Positions 7,029 to 14,077 of a stretch of 14,291 nt of DNA are shown piece after piece. The notes under the pieces are model-generated. The model did no database searches, was not told where the DNA came from, and was given only the letters and a program-made list of their open reading frames with translations. The stretch is from JAZDOH01 sp043798815 (GTDB lineage Bacteria > Patescibacteriota > Gracilibacteria > UM-FILTER-43-11), in the NCBI GenBank assembly GCA_043798815.1, contig JAZDOH010000013.1:1-14291 (forward strand). The letters run 5' to 3'. The first letter of the stretch is position 1; each line of letters starts with the position of its first letter. Both the position numbers and the translations under genes were made by a program.

Positions 7029-7625
7029 TTACAAAATTTTCACCAATCCAATCAAATAAAACTCCCCGCTGGTTTTGCGGACGGCCTCCGGACGAAAGCG
7101 GCGGACGGTTTTGAAGAGTTTTTTCATTTCTTTTACGAGAGTTCCTTCATTCACTCCCGGAAGGAGTTTGATCACCGCGTAGCCGCCACGAATGAGATAT
7201 TTTCCCGCCAAGCGAATGACTTGCAGATTCAATTCTTCTGAACGACCACCGTCGAGAAATCGGATGCCGCTGGTGGCAGGTGCCATGTCCGAAGTGATCA
7301 CGTTGAAAACGCTGACACCTATTTCTTTTAACTTTTTTTCCAGCACTTCGTTTTCCATCACATCGCCGACAAAGGTGATGATGTTTTTTTCTTTAAAAGG
7401 CTTGATTGGCGTAAGGTCGACTCCAACCGCGATTCCGCTCGATCCGATAACAGTGCTCACGTACTGCAAAAAACTCCCCGGCGCGGCGCCCAAATCCAGC
7501 ACCTTATCTCCGGATTTCAGAATATGGAACCGCTCCTGAATGGCCTGGAGTTTATAAACACTGCGAGCCCGATAACCCGCTTGCTTGGCCTGATGGAAAT
7601 ACTTATCTTTTGAATCGTATTGCAT
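7029..7625 (-). CDS. rlmE: 23S rRNA 2'-O-ribose methyltransferase, RlmE/FtsJ family
   Basis: RlmE methylates U2552 in the A-loop of 23S rRNA late in 50S assembly. The 198 residues match the short bacterial FtsJ form. Visible are the opening SKDKYFHQAKQAGYRARSVYKL, the SAM-binding VLDLGAAPGSFLQ (42-54), SDMAP (112-116), VIKLLPG (151-157) and RKTSGEFYLIG (183-193). These supply the catalytic tetrad K25, D113, K153 and E188. LLPG replaces the more common VFQG, a mild change. It lies downstream of rsmG but is separated from it by the large inverted repeat, so it may be in the same or a separate transcript. The palindrome ATCATTAAATGAT (7626-7638) abuts the start codon. No Shine-Dalgarno motif. 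Confidence 0.95.
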   Translation of the reverse strand: MQYDSKDKYFHQAKQAGYRARSVYKLQAIQERFHILKSGDKVLDLGAAPGSFLQYVSTVIGSSGIAVGVDLTPIKPFKEKNIITFVGDVMENEVLEKKLKEIGVSVFNVITSDMAPATSGIRFLDGGRSEELNLQVIRLAGKYLIRGGYAVIKLLPGVNEGTLVKEMKKLFKTVRRFRPEAVRKTSGEFYLIGLVKIL

Positions 7626-7638
7626 ATCATTAAATGAT

Positions 7639-7735
7639 TAATTACGAATTATGAATTACGAATTTTTTATTTCAGATAATCACATAAAAATTCTTAATTT
7701 TTAATTCGTAATTCGTAATTCATAATTCGTAATTA
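7639..7735. repeat. 26-bp perfect inverted repeat built of ATTACGA/AATTCGT heptads
   Basis: The left arm 7639-7664 and right arm 7710-7735 are exact reverse complements, separated by 45 bases. Each arm is made of 7-base units: ATTACGA, ATTATGA, ATTACGA on the left; AATTCGT, AATTCAT, AATTCGT on the right, with one further AATTCGT unit at 7703-7709. The right arm contains the TAA stop of rsmG (7735-7733 on the minus strand). RNA could form a long stem between rsmG and rlmE, acting as an mRNA stabiliser or terminator. A mobile intergenic repeat is the other reading. Confidence 0.85.
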
Positions 7736-8446
7736 TAAAGGTCTTTTCGCTGGCATTCCGTCGCGGCGTGGGTAACGGGCGGGGGTTTGAAAGTGTTTTG
7801 TAAACACCAGACAAGCCCGTTCTCCTTCCTTTTCGGGGAGGGAATAGAGTTTGACTTGGGGGGATTCAGCCTGGAGTGAAGTAATGGCATTGCGTGCCTG
7901 CAAGAGCTCATTTAAGTATTCCGGGCCTTTGTAGGCTGCCAACCGGCCATTCAGGTGCACAAAGGGATAAGCGAGCTCTAAAAGCACTCGCAAGGGGGCC
8001 ACCGCGCGGCTTAGCACGCGGTCAAAGTCCTCGCGGTAAGCCGGGTCATGGGCTAATTCTTCCGCCCGCCCTGTGACGGTGCGAACGTTGGATAGACCAA
8101 GTTTTTGGATGAATCCATCCACCGCTTCGATTTTCTTAGCCGTAGCATCCATCAGCGTGAATTCGACGTCGGGAAAAAGAATGGCCAATGGAATTCCGGG
8201 CAGCCCCGCGCCTGTTCCTAAATCCAGCACTTTCATTCCGGGTTTCAAATCCAAATACCGTATGGCAGCCAGTGAATCCAGCAGATGTTTGATTCGAAAC
8301 GTGGAATCGTCCGCCGGCCCCACCAAGTTCAATTCCGCATTGCGAGACAATACTTGTTGCGCAAAATACTCGAGTTTTCCGCAAAGCGCCTCGGTGAGAC
8401 TCAAGTGAATGCTGTTCGCGAGTCGTTGGAGTTGTAAGGTGCTCAT
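7733..8446 (-). CDS. rsmG: 16S rRNA m7G527 methyltransferase RsmG (GidB)
   Basis: RsmG adds the N7-methyl group to G527 of 16S rRNA in the 30S subunit, using SAM. At 237 residues it is normal length. Visible are HLLDSLAA (54-61), the SAM-binding VLDLGTGAGLPGIPLAI (73-89), LMDATAKKIEAV, the conserved SRAVAPLRVLLELAYPFV and the C-terminal YPRRDGMPAKRPL. The ATG at 8446 overlaps the TGA of the small lipoprotein gene (ATGA), so translation is probably coupled to that gene. Such a strict link between an envelope lipoprotein and an rRNA methylase most likely reflects compact operon packing rather than shared function. It has no Shine-Dalgarno motif. Confidence 0.96.
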   Translation of the reverse strand: MSTLQLQRLANSIHLSLTEALCGKLEYFAQQVLSRNAELNLVGPADDSTFRIKHLLDSLAAIRYLDLKPGMKVLDLGTGAGLPGIPLAILFPDVEFTLMDATAKKIEAVDGFIQKLGLSNVRTVTGRAEELAHDPAYREDFDRVLSRAVAPLRVLLELAYPFVHLNGRLAAYKGPEYLNELLQARNAITSLQAESPQVKLYSLPEKEGERACLVFTKHFQTPARYPRRDGMPAKRPL

Positions 8447-8601
8447 TGGGGTGAGGGAATCGGATCGTTGGGACCATACGAGGGCTGAAAGGCTGCGGGA
8501 TTTGGTCCGGTTGTTGGCATTTTAACATCAATTTTTGGCTGGGACTTACAGCCCATTAAAATCAACAGCCCAAAGACGATAAGTAACCATTTTAGTTTCA
8601 T
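8443..8601 (-). CDS. Small lipoprotein, 52 residues
   Basis: This short frame starts with ATG at 8601 and ends with TGA at 8445-8443. It encodes a complete lipoprotein signal: a basic start MKLKW, the hydrophobic stretch LLIVFGLLILMG, and C18 as the lipid-bearing cysteine (LMGC). The mature part is only about 35 residues, proline-rich and without clear structure (TTGPNPAAFQPSYGPNDPIP). That is like small anchored entericidin-type or spacer peptides, but with no family match I can name. It starts 3 bases after the stop of the upstream lipoprotein gene and overlaps rsmG by ATGA, so it sits firmly in the operon. The lipobox and tight packing make it a real gene despite its size. Confidence 0.8.
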   Translation of the reverse strand: MKLKWLLIVFGLLILMGCKSQPKIDVKMPTTGPNPAAFQPSYGPNDPIPSPQ

Positions 8602-8604
8602 GGA

Positions 8605-9300
8605 TTAATCCAAAGGATTAGGATTTTGCCATCGCGAGTTTTCTCCCGCTTCCACCCAAACCCAATTAAAGGGGGTATTGAGCTTTTTTTGGTTGGGAAG
8701 TCCCAGATACCACCCGCGCTTGAGTTCATCGTCCGAAATGACCACAAACCCCTTCTTTTCATCCGTTAAAATACATCCTTGTTTATCGTCCCATTCTGAT
8801 CCTTCAACACACCGACAAGTGCTTGTTGGAATATACTCGCAATCCGGCGCTTCATTTTCAATGCATGAAATCACGTAAGTGCCGGCTGTTTTTTTGCAGA
8901 GTTCATCGGCCTTAACCAGGGTTTCTTCCTCCATGGCATTTGGGCTCATCCAGCGGGATGATTTACCGTTTTCCACCCATGTCCAGGTGGAAGGGGTTCC
9001 GACTTTCTTTTCCTGCAAACTGCCATAATACCAACCCCGTTCTATGTCTTCATACATGATGTTGGGTTGGGCAATCTTTTTTTCGATGGCATCCAAAAGT
9101 TTTTGGGTTTCGTCCGGAGCGGTGGATCCGAGCACGCTCGCCTTAAAATTTCCGGATTGTGGAATACGGGGTTTTTGGACTTGCGCGATGGGTTTACCAA
9201 CGGAAATCGGATCCCCTTCTTCACCTTGAGAAATGGAAGGAGTACAACCCACCATTAGCAGGGCAGCTGCTAAAAGAATGAACAAGGGGATTTTTTTCAT
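8605..9300 (-). CDS. Lipoprotein with two copies of a Trp-rich motif around a Cys-rich linker
   Basis: The 231-residue product has a lipoprotein signal (MKKIPLFILLAAALLMVGC, lipidated C19), so it should sit on the outer face of the cytoplasmic membrane or in an outer layer. After a disordered segment it carries a duplicated module. Copy 1 is at about 85-122 (ERGWYYG, then TPSTWTWVENGKSSRW, then PN). Copy 2 is at about 191-228 (KRGWYLG, then TPFNWVWVEAGENSRW, then PN). Shared pattern: RGWYxG, KK, TPxxWxWVExGxxSRWxxPN. Between them are six cysteines (135, 146, 154, 162, 164, 176), an even number suited to disulfides. I do not recognise the family; an extracellular binding role is inference. It lies between two other lipoprotein genes in one operon. 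Confidence 0.85.
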   Translation of the reverse strand: MKKIPLFILLAAALLMVGCTPSISQGEEGDPISVGKPIAQVQKPRIPQSGNFKASVLGSTAPDETQKLLDAIEKKIAQPNIMYEDIERGWYYGSLQEKKVGTPSTWTWVENGKSSRWMSPNAMEEETLVKADELCKKTAGTYVISCIENEAPDCEYIPTSTCRCVEGSEWDDKQGCILTDEKKGFVVISDDELKRGWYLGLPNQKKLNTPFNWVWVEAGENSRWQNPNPLD

Positions 9301-9306
9301 GAGCGC

Positions 9307-9633
9307 TTACTGATTTTCTGATTCAGTTGTTGAATCGAGAGGTTCGGTTTCGGTTGGAGTCACGGCTTCTGTTCCCGTTCCAGTCTCCGTTTGCCCTTCG
9401 ACTACGGCAGGTTCCTGGGAGGCGTCTTCTGTGACGGCTGCGTCAGTTGTCGCTTCGGTGGTGGCGTCTTCAGTGACAGCGCCTTCCGGAACAACCGTTC
9501 CGTCTGTGGTGGTTTCTTCTACGGCAGGAGTTCCCTCCGTCGTGGCTTCATCCCCGGGCAAACGATCCGATGTGCAAGCAGTTAGGGCCAGTAAAGTGAG
9601 CGCGATTGCGCCTAAAATCAGACTTTTTCGCAT
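9307..9633 (-). CDS. Low-complexity Thr/Glu-rich lipoprotein
   Basis: The 108-residue protein has a clear lipoprotein signal, MRKSLILGAIALTLLALTAC, with C20 as the lipidated cysteine. The remainder is almost wholly Thr, Glu, Asp, Ala, Val and Gly, in loosely repeated TEDATTEA-like units, with no aromatic residues. This implies a disordered, acidic, membrane-tethered stalk. Such regions are often O-glycosylated or act as spacers, but that is inference. It is the first gene of the minus-strand run leading through two more lipoproteins to rsmG, and ends 6 bases before the next start. A TATATC about a dozen bases before the ATG could be a -10 box; no -35 is evident. The repeat content makes its length likely to vary between strains. 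Confidence 0.82.
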   Translation of the reverse strand: MRKSLILGAIALTLLALTACTSDRLPGDEATTEGTPAVEETTTDGTVVPEGAVTEDATTEATTDAAVTEDASQEPAVVEGQTETGTGTEAVTPTETEPLDSTTESENQ

Positions 9634-9683
9634 GATGTGATATAAGGTTAAAAAAATAAATCCAGGTGGAATTGTACAGTAAG

Positions 9684-9713
9684 TTTACAAAGAATCCAAC
9701 TATTTGTTACACT
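9684..9713 (+). promoter_or_regulatory. Probable tRNA-Gln promoter
   Basis: TTTACA (9684-9689) and TACACT (9708-9713) are 18 bases apart. RNA would start near 9720, about 8 bases before the mature tRNA 5' end. Confidence 0.5.
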
Positions 9714-9727
9714 AGGTGCGCTTTTGT

Positions 9728-9802
<75 letters not shown>

Positions 9803-9804
9803 TT

Positions 9805-10377
9805 TTAATTGAACTTTTGCTGAACGGCATCAACCCCCTCCTTAAACAAGATTTCAATGGCTGAAGGAAGATCCTGGATGAGATTTTTCAGACTTTTTTT
9901 CTCCTCGCTCGTCAACCGACCGAGCACGTAATCTTCCAAAGTGCCTGGAAATGGGACTGGAGGCTGAATGCCAATGCGGAAGCGGATGAAATCAGGATCA
10001 AACTGATCAATGATCGACTGCACCCCTTTATGCCCGCCCGAAGAGCCGGAAGGGCGCACCCGAAGCGTTCCCATCGGCAAATCCACGTCGTCATAAATCA
10101 CCACGACATCGGACGATGCGATTTTATAAAAACCAGCCAGCGATTGCACGGCATGGCCTGAAAGGTTCATGAAGGTTTGCGGTTTGGCTAAAACGACTTT
10201 TTCACTCGCGATTTCGCCGCTGGCGATCTCCGCTTTGCGTTTTTCGGAAAACTTGAAAGGTTCAAATCCAAAATGTTCATGCAAAAAATCCGCAGCCATG
10301 AACCCCGCGTTGTGGCGTGTATTTGCATATTCTTTGCCGGGATTTCCAAGACCGACGATCAGCTTCATGGCATTCAT
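9805..10377 (-). CDS. pth: Peptidyl-tRNA hydrolase
   Basis: Pth cleaves the ester bond of peptidyl-tRNAs dropped from ribosomes, recycling tRNA. The 190-residue length is normal. Conserved parts are KLIVGLGNPGKEYANTRHNAG with N12 and the catalytic H22, KPQTFMNLSG with N71, YDDVDLP with D96/D97, and SGGHKGVQSI. The frame opens MNAMKLIVGLGNPG. Many relatives start at the second Met (10368), so either ATG is possible; 10377 lies just 4 bases after the obgE stop. The gene is therefore co-transcribed with obgE, a common bacterial pairing of ribosome-linked functions. Its stop codon is 2 bases from the CCA end of the convergent tRNA-Gln. Confidence 0.97.
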   Translation of the reverse strand: MNAMKLIVGLGNPGKEYANTRHNAGFMAADFLHEHFGFEPFKFSEKRKAEIASGEIASEKVVLAKPQTFMNLSGHAVQSLAGFYKIASSDVVVIYDDVDLPMGTLRVRPSGSSGGHKGVQSIIDQFDPDFIRFRIGIQPPVPFPGTLEDYVLGRLTSEEKKSLKNLIQDLPSAIEILFKEGVDAVQQKFN

Positions 10378-10381
10378 GATA

Positions 10382-11659
10382 TCAATCCAGCTTCATAAAC
10401 TCAAACACCTGCGGGCCGATCAAGATTTTATCGCCTTCCCGAGCGCCCAGGCGAATGAGGTCGCGAGAGGCGCCGATTTTTTCGAGAATGTCGAACACGC
10501 GAATGATGGCGCCGGTTTTGCTCATGTCCGTCATCACGGCGATTTGTTCGATGCGTCGGCCGGAAACGCGGTACGAGTCCCCCTCTTTTGTAACCTCAAA
10601 TACTTTGGTGTCTGGGAGCTGTTCGTGAGGACGGAAAATTTTATATTCGGAAATTTTGGGTACGGGTTTATTCTTTTTGCGGAATTTCACCACTTCTTCT
10701 TTCAACCGATACAACAGCGGATCCAACCCCTGGCCGCTGACCGCGGAGATGAAGAGGGGTTTTTCTTTTTTGAACGCTTTCTTGGCTTTAGCAATTTCTT
10801 CTTCCGTCACCGCGTCAATTTTATTGAGGATGAGGATTTGCAATTTTTCACCAAGAATCCGACTGAACAAAGCCAATTCCTGATTCAATTGCTGATACTC
10901 TTTTTTGGGATCCGAATGAGTGATGTCGAGCAAATGCACCAGCACGCTCGCCCGCTCAACATGGCGTAAAAATTCATGACCCAATCCCCTCCCTTCATGC
11001 GCCCCCTCGATGATTCCAGGAATGTCTGCCGCCACAAAATCCGTTCCGTCCACCTGTACAACGCCCAGATTCGGGATCAGAGTGGTAAATGGATAATCCG
11101 CGATCTTTGGACGGGCATTGCTGATCCGCGAAATAAGGGTGGATTTTCCCACGTTCGGATAGCCGATCAGCCCCACATCCGCGATGAGCTTGAGCGTTAA
11201 CTTTAATTCTCGCTCTTCCCCAGGCTCCCCTAATTCCGCAAAATCCGGCGCCTGGCGAATGGACGTTTTAAAATTCGCGTTTCCCTTCCCTCCAAGACCG
11301 CCCCGCGCCAAAACAATCTGCTGACCCGCCTGAGTGAGATCGGCGATGAGTTCGTTGGTGTTTTTGTCAAAAACCAAAGTGCCCACTGGCACCCTAAGAA
11401 TCAAATCCTCCCCGTGCGCCCCGTATTTGTTTTGCCCTTGTCCGGGTTCCCCCGCAGGCGCTTTGAACTGCTTTTTGCTCATAAAATTCACGAGGGTGTT
11501 TAGGTTGGGATCCGCCTCAAAAACCACATTTCCCCCATCACCGCCATTGCCGCCATTCGGCCCGCCATATGGAACATATTTTTCACGCCGGAACGCGGTG
11601 CACCCCTTCCCGCCATTCCCAGCCGTGACTTTGATTTGAGCCTCATCAGCGAAATGCAT
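10382..11659 (-). CDS. obgE: Obg family ribosome-assembly GTPase
   Basis: Obg binds the 50S subunit, acts in its late assembly and couples growth to GTP and (p)ppGpp levels. The 425 residues hold all three parts. First is the glycine-rich Obg fold (MHFADEAQIKVTAGNGGKGC through GGLGGKGN). Next is the G domain with G1 GYPNVGKST, G3 DIPG and G4 NKID. Last is a C-terminal OCT domain (about 335-415). The frame stays open upstream to an ATG at 11722. I chose ATG 11659 because MHFADEAQIKV matches the family start and because an extended -10 promoter lies between the two ATGs. The leader is about 18 bases and has no Shine-Dalgarno motif. Co-transcribed with pth; divergent from pyrB. Confidence 0.96.
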   Translation of the reverse strand: MHFADEAQIKVTAGNGGKGCTAFRREKYVPYGGPNGGNGGDGGNVVFEADPNLNTLVNFMSKKQFKAPAGEPGQGQNKYGAHGEDLILRVPVGTLVFDKNTNELIADLTQAGQQIVLARGGLGGKGNANFKTSIRQAPDFAELGEPGEERELKLTLKLIADVGLIGYPNVGKSTLISRISNARPKIADYPFTTLIPNLGVVQVDGTDFVAADIPGIIEGAHEGRGLGHEFLRHVERASVLVHLLDITHSDPKKEYQQLNQELALFSRILGEKLQILILNKIDAVTEEEIAKAKKAFKKEKPLFISAVSGQGLDPLLYRLKEEVVKFRKKNKPVPKISEYKIFRPHEQLPDTKVFEVTKEGDSYRVSGRRIEQIAVMTDMSKTGAIIRVFDILEKIGASRDLIRLGAREGDKILIGPQVFEFMKLD

Positions 11660-11683
11660 TGAATCAAGGATAAATGTTCCGGT

Positions 11684-11692
11684 ATTATAGCA
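11684..11692 (-). promoter_or_regulatory. Extended -10 promoter of obgE-pth
   Basis: On the minus strand the sequence reads TGCTATAAT, an exact extended -10 element. This explains why no -35 hexamer is seen. RNA start near 11677 sets the obgE start at 11659 rather than 11722. Confidence 0.65.
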
Positions 11693-11715
11693 TCCAAAGA
11701 CCTTTTCGTGCTCAT

Positions 11716-11721
11716 TATACA
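11716..11721 (+). promoter_or_regulatory. Possible -10 box of pyrB-pyrC
   Basis: TATACA lies 18 bases before the pyrB ATG and would give a leader of about 12 bases. There is no good -35 hexamer. It sits 23 bases from the obgE -10 box on the other strand, so both promoters share one short region. Confidence 0.35.
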
Positions 11722-11739
11722 CATAAGTTTTTTTAAAAC

Positions 11740-12648
11740 ATGAAACGCACTCAACTTCTCACCACGGCTGACCTCACTCGGGAGGAAGTCGATTATTTAA
11801 TTAAGGAAGCGGAAAAGATGCGGAAAAAGGGCCGCACGAATGATTTGAAAGGCAAGGTGGTGGCCACCCTGTTTTTTGAACCTTCCACCCGCACGCGGCT
11901 TAGTTTTGAATCCGCGGCGCAACGGTTGGGAGCCAATGTGATCAGCGTGGCGGATGCCAGCACCACTTCCGCCAAAAAAGGAGAGACGTTGGCTGATACC
12001 ATCCGGGTTTTCGACAAACTCGCGGATATGATTGTGATGCGCCAACCTGTAGCCGGCGCCACTGCGGAAGCGGCTAAATTCACCAATAAACCGATCATCA
12101 ACGGCGGGGACGGGGCGAATCAGCATCCCAGCCAGGCGTTACTCGACATGCTTACCATGTATCGGGAATGCGGCAAAATTGACGGGCTGACCATCGGATT
12201 CGTGGGCGACCTCAAATTCAGCCGCACCGTCCATTCCCTTCTTCATGTACTTGTCCAATACAAGGTTCGGGTTCTTTTTATCACGCCCGCGGCCCTCCGG
12301 ATTCCTCAAGAATATTTGGAGCTTCTCAAAAAACACAATGTCGAATACGCGGAAGACACTGATCTGGAAAAATACATCCCCGAAATGGACGTGCTGTACA
12401 TGACACGCGTTCAGCAGGAACGGTTCTCCGACCCCGCTGAATACGCCAAACTGAAAGGATGTTACGTGCTCAATGCCGACATGGTAAAAAAAGGGAAACC
12501 AGAACTTCGCATCATGCATCCCCTGCCCCGGGTGGACGAGATCACGACGGATGTGGACGCGTTGCCGCAAGCCGCGTACTTTCGCCAGGTGGAAAACGGG
12601 CTTTATATGCGCATGGCGCTTTTAAAATATCTATGCCAAAACTGCTGA
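11740..12648 (+). CDS. pyrB: Aspartate carbamoyltransferase catalytic chain
   Basis: PyrB joins carbamoyl phosphate and aspartate to carbamoyl-aspartate, the second step of de novo pyrimidine synthesis. The 302 residues are close to the usual 300-310. Carbamoyl-phosphate-binding motifs are intact: FFEPSTRTRLSFE (45-57), the flexible loop SAKKGETLADT (77-87) and HPSQALLD (129-136). The aspartate domain has GDLKFSRTVHSL and HPLPRVDEI (260-268). No regulatory pyrI gene follows, so it is probably the unregulated trimer type. The last 16 bases overlap pyrC in another frame, which couples the two. No PyrR-binding leader or UTP-controlled slippage leader is seen; the presumed leader is very short. 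Confidence 0.97.
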   Translation: MKRTQLLTTADLTREEVDYLIKEAEKMRKKGRTNDLKGKVVATLFFEPSTRTRLSFESAAQRLGANVISVADASTTSAKKGETLADTIRVFDKLADMIVMRQPVAGATAEAAKFTNKPIINGGDGANQHPSQALLDMLTMYRECGKIDGLTIGFVGDLKFSRTVHSLLHVLVQYKVRVLFITPAALRIPQEYLELLKKHNVEYAEDTDLEKYIPEMDVLYMTRVQQERFSDPAEYAKLKGCYVLNADMVKKGKPELRIMHPLPRVDEITTDVDALPQAAYFRQVENGLYMRMALLKYLCQNC

Positions 12649-13916
12649 TAAAAAACGGCCGAGTCATGGATCCGGCGAGTGGACTGGATGAAGTGGCCGA
12701 TGTTTTTGTAAACGATGGAAAAATCGTGGAGATCGGTTCTTTTAAAGCGGTTGAAAAAGACCTGCCTGCCGGCCAGGCAGGTGTGGAGGTCATCGATGCC
12801 ACGGGAAAACTCGTTATCCCGGGAGTGATTGACCTGCACGTGCATTTACGGGATATGGAGCAGTCGGAGAAAGAAACCATTGCCACTGGAACGGCCGCGG
12901 CGGTAGCGGGCGGCGTGACGACGGTTCTGTGCATGCCCAATACCGTTCCCCGATTCGATAACTCCGAAATCATTCATTACTATCACGGGCTGATAGAAAA
13001 GAGCGCGAAAAACCATGTTCTTATAGCGGGAGCCATTACTGCCCGCTGTGAAGGAAAAGCTTTGGCTGATCTGAGTCAATATCCTGGTTTGGGAATCCGA
13101 TTTATTACGGATGATGGTTTTGACGTGGATGATGAAGAATTACTCGAGGAAGCGTTTAAAAAGGCGGCCAAACTCGGTTTGATCGTCATGGTTCACCCGG
13201 AGGTGATGAGCATGCCCGGAGTGGTGAATGAAGGCAAAGTGAGTAAAAAACTGGGCGTGCCCGGCCAGCCCAATGAAAAAGAGTGGAAAGCGGTTGAGCG
13301 GGCGATCCATTTCGCCAATACCACAGAAGCTTACGTGCATTTGACCCACATCACCACCAAAGAATCCGCGGAGCTCGTGCGAAAGGCCAAAAAAACCATG
13401 AAGAACGTCACCTGCGACGCCACACCGCATCACCTGATGCTGACGGAAGAGGCGGTGCTTCGCCTGGGCTCATTGGCCAAGGTCAATCCCCCGCTCCGCA
13501 CGGAAACCGACCGGCAGGCGCTAATCGCGGCTGCAAAAGATGGAACGATCGACTGCATTGTCACCGACCACGCGCCGCATGAAGAAAAAGATCCGGATTT
13601 TACCAAAGCCGCTTTTGGATTCACGGGTTTAGAAACATTAATCCCCGCCATCCTTACCGAATTGTATTTCAATCAAAAAATGGATCTCATGAAAGTGATC
13701 GGCCTACTAACGAGCGCACCCGCTAAACTCGCCGGGCTTCCCTCCGGACGAATCGCTCCGGACGCCCCAGCCGACCTTACGATCATTGATTTGAATCTTG
13801 AAAAAAAAGCAGACAGGCAAAAACTCGTTTCAAAAGGCAAAAATTCACCTTTCCATGGAATGACACTTAGAGGTTGGCCAGTAAGAACTATCATCGGAGA
13901 GCCTTCAGCTCTTTGA
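12633..13916 (+). CDS. pyrC: Dihydroorotase (class I, AllB/PyrC type)
   Basis: PyrC closes carbamoyl-aspartate to dihydroorotate, the third step of the pathway. From ATG 12633 the product is 427 residues, the usual class I length. Binuclear zinc ligands are visible: H69 and H71 in DLHVHLRD, the Asp of FITDDG (160/161), H188 in VMVHPE, H239 in HLTHITTKES and D312 in TDHAPHEEKD. NPPLRTETD and the C-terminal GRIAPDAPADLTIID strand are also in place. The frame is open further upstream into pyrB, but that stretch is the shadow of pyrB. Residues 43-50 (DLPAGQAG) come from a small inserted palindrome between the N-terminal beta strands and should be tolerated on the surface. The 3' end overlaps the convergent antitoxin gene by 26 bases. 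Confidence 0.96.
   Translation: MPKLLIKNGRVMDPASGLDEVADVFVNDGKIVEIGSFKAVEKDLPAGQAGVEVIDATGKLVIPGVIDLHVHLRDMEQSEKETIATGTAAAVAGGVTTVLCMPNTVPRFDNSEIIHYYHGLIEKSAKNHVLIAGAITARCEGKALADLSQYPGLGIRFITDDGFDVDDEELLEEAFKKAAKLGLIVMVHPEVMSMPGVVNEGKVSKKLGVPGQPNEKEWKAVERAIHFANTTEAYVHLTHITTKESAELVRKAKKTMKNVTCDATPHHLMLTEEAVLRLGSLAKVNPPLRTETDRQALIAAAKDGTIDCIVTDHAPHEEKDPDFTKAAFGFTGLETLIPAILTELYFNQKMDLMKVIGLLTSAPAKLAGLPSGRIAPDAPADLTIIDLNLEKKADRQKLVSKGKNSPFHGMTLRGWPVRTIIGEPSAL
12760..12782. repeat. In-frame palindromic insertion within pyrC
   Basis: ACCTGCCTG (12760-12768) and CAGGCAGGT (12774-12782) form a 9-bp perfect stem with loop CCGGC. Read in the pyrC frame it encodes LPAGQAG. Other dihydroorotases normally run straight from the strand into the VIDATGKLVIPG stretch here, so the element looks added. 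From memory, similar CCTGCC/GGCAGG palindromes giving LPAGRQAG-like peptides are scattered in Patescibacteria genomes. Confidence 0.8.
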
Positions 13917-14073
13917 GTAAATCCTTAAATGCCTTCATTCTTATAAAAATACCAAGTGTGGTGCTGTGATTCATGATCCGCACAATATCTGCATCCAGCG
14001 CTTTGCCCGGATTACGCTGTAATTCCGAAAGGGAAACGATTTTTTCTCTGGCGAGAACGGAAGCGGTTGTCAT
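13891..14073 (-). CDS. Phd/YefM-like antitoxin, apparently without an adjacent toxin gene
   Basis: The 60-residue protein reads MTTASVLAREKIVSLSELQRN, then PGKALD, IVRIMNH, TTLGIFI and a final FKDLLKELKALR helix. Helix-loop-strand order with SLSELQRNPGKAL followed by a short beta hairpin is the pattern of Phd/YefM-type antitoxins, whose N-terminal part binds DNA and C-terminal helix the toxin. The frame is open to an ATG at 14148, but that part would run through the promoter, so I chose ATG 14073. No toxin follows: its stop lies 26 bases inside the convergent pyrC. On the upstream side, 14145-14291 shows no recognisable toxin. Promoter palindromes suggest autoregulation. The family call rests on pattern, not on a search. 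Confidence 0.7.
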   Translation of the reverse strand: MTTASVLAREKIVSLSELQRNPGKALDADIVRIMNHSTTLGIFIRMKAFKDLLKELKALR

Positions 14074-14077
14074 AAAA

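Noticed and set aside
10169..10969. Long open frame on the plus strand opposite pth and obgE.
   Set aside because: It is the mirror of two well-conserved minus-strand genes and has no family features of its own.
11660..11722. N-terminal 21-residue extension of Obg from ATG 11722.
   Set aside because: It has no counterpart in the Obg family and contains the extended -10 promoter.
12459..12632. N-terminal extension of dihydroorotase upstream of 12633.
   Set aside because: It is an out-of-frame reading of pyrB coding sequence; the family start is MPKLLIKNGR at 12633.
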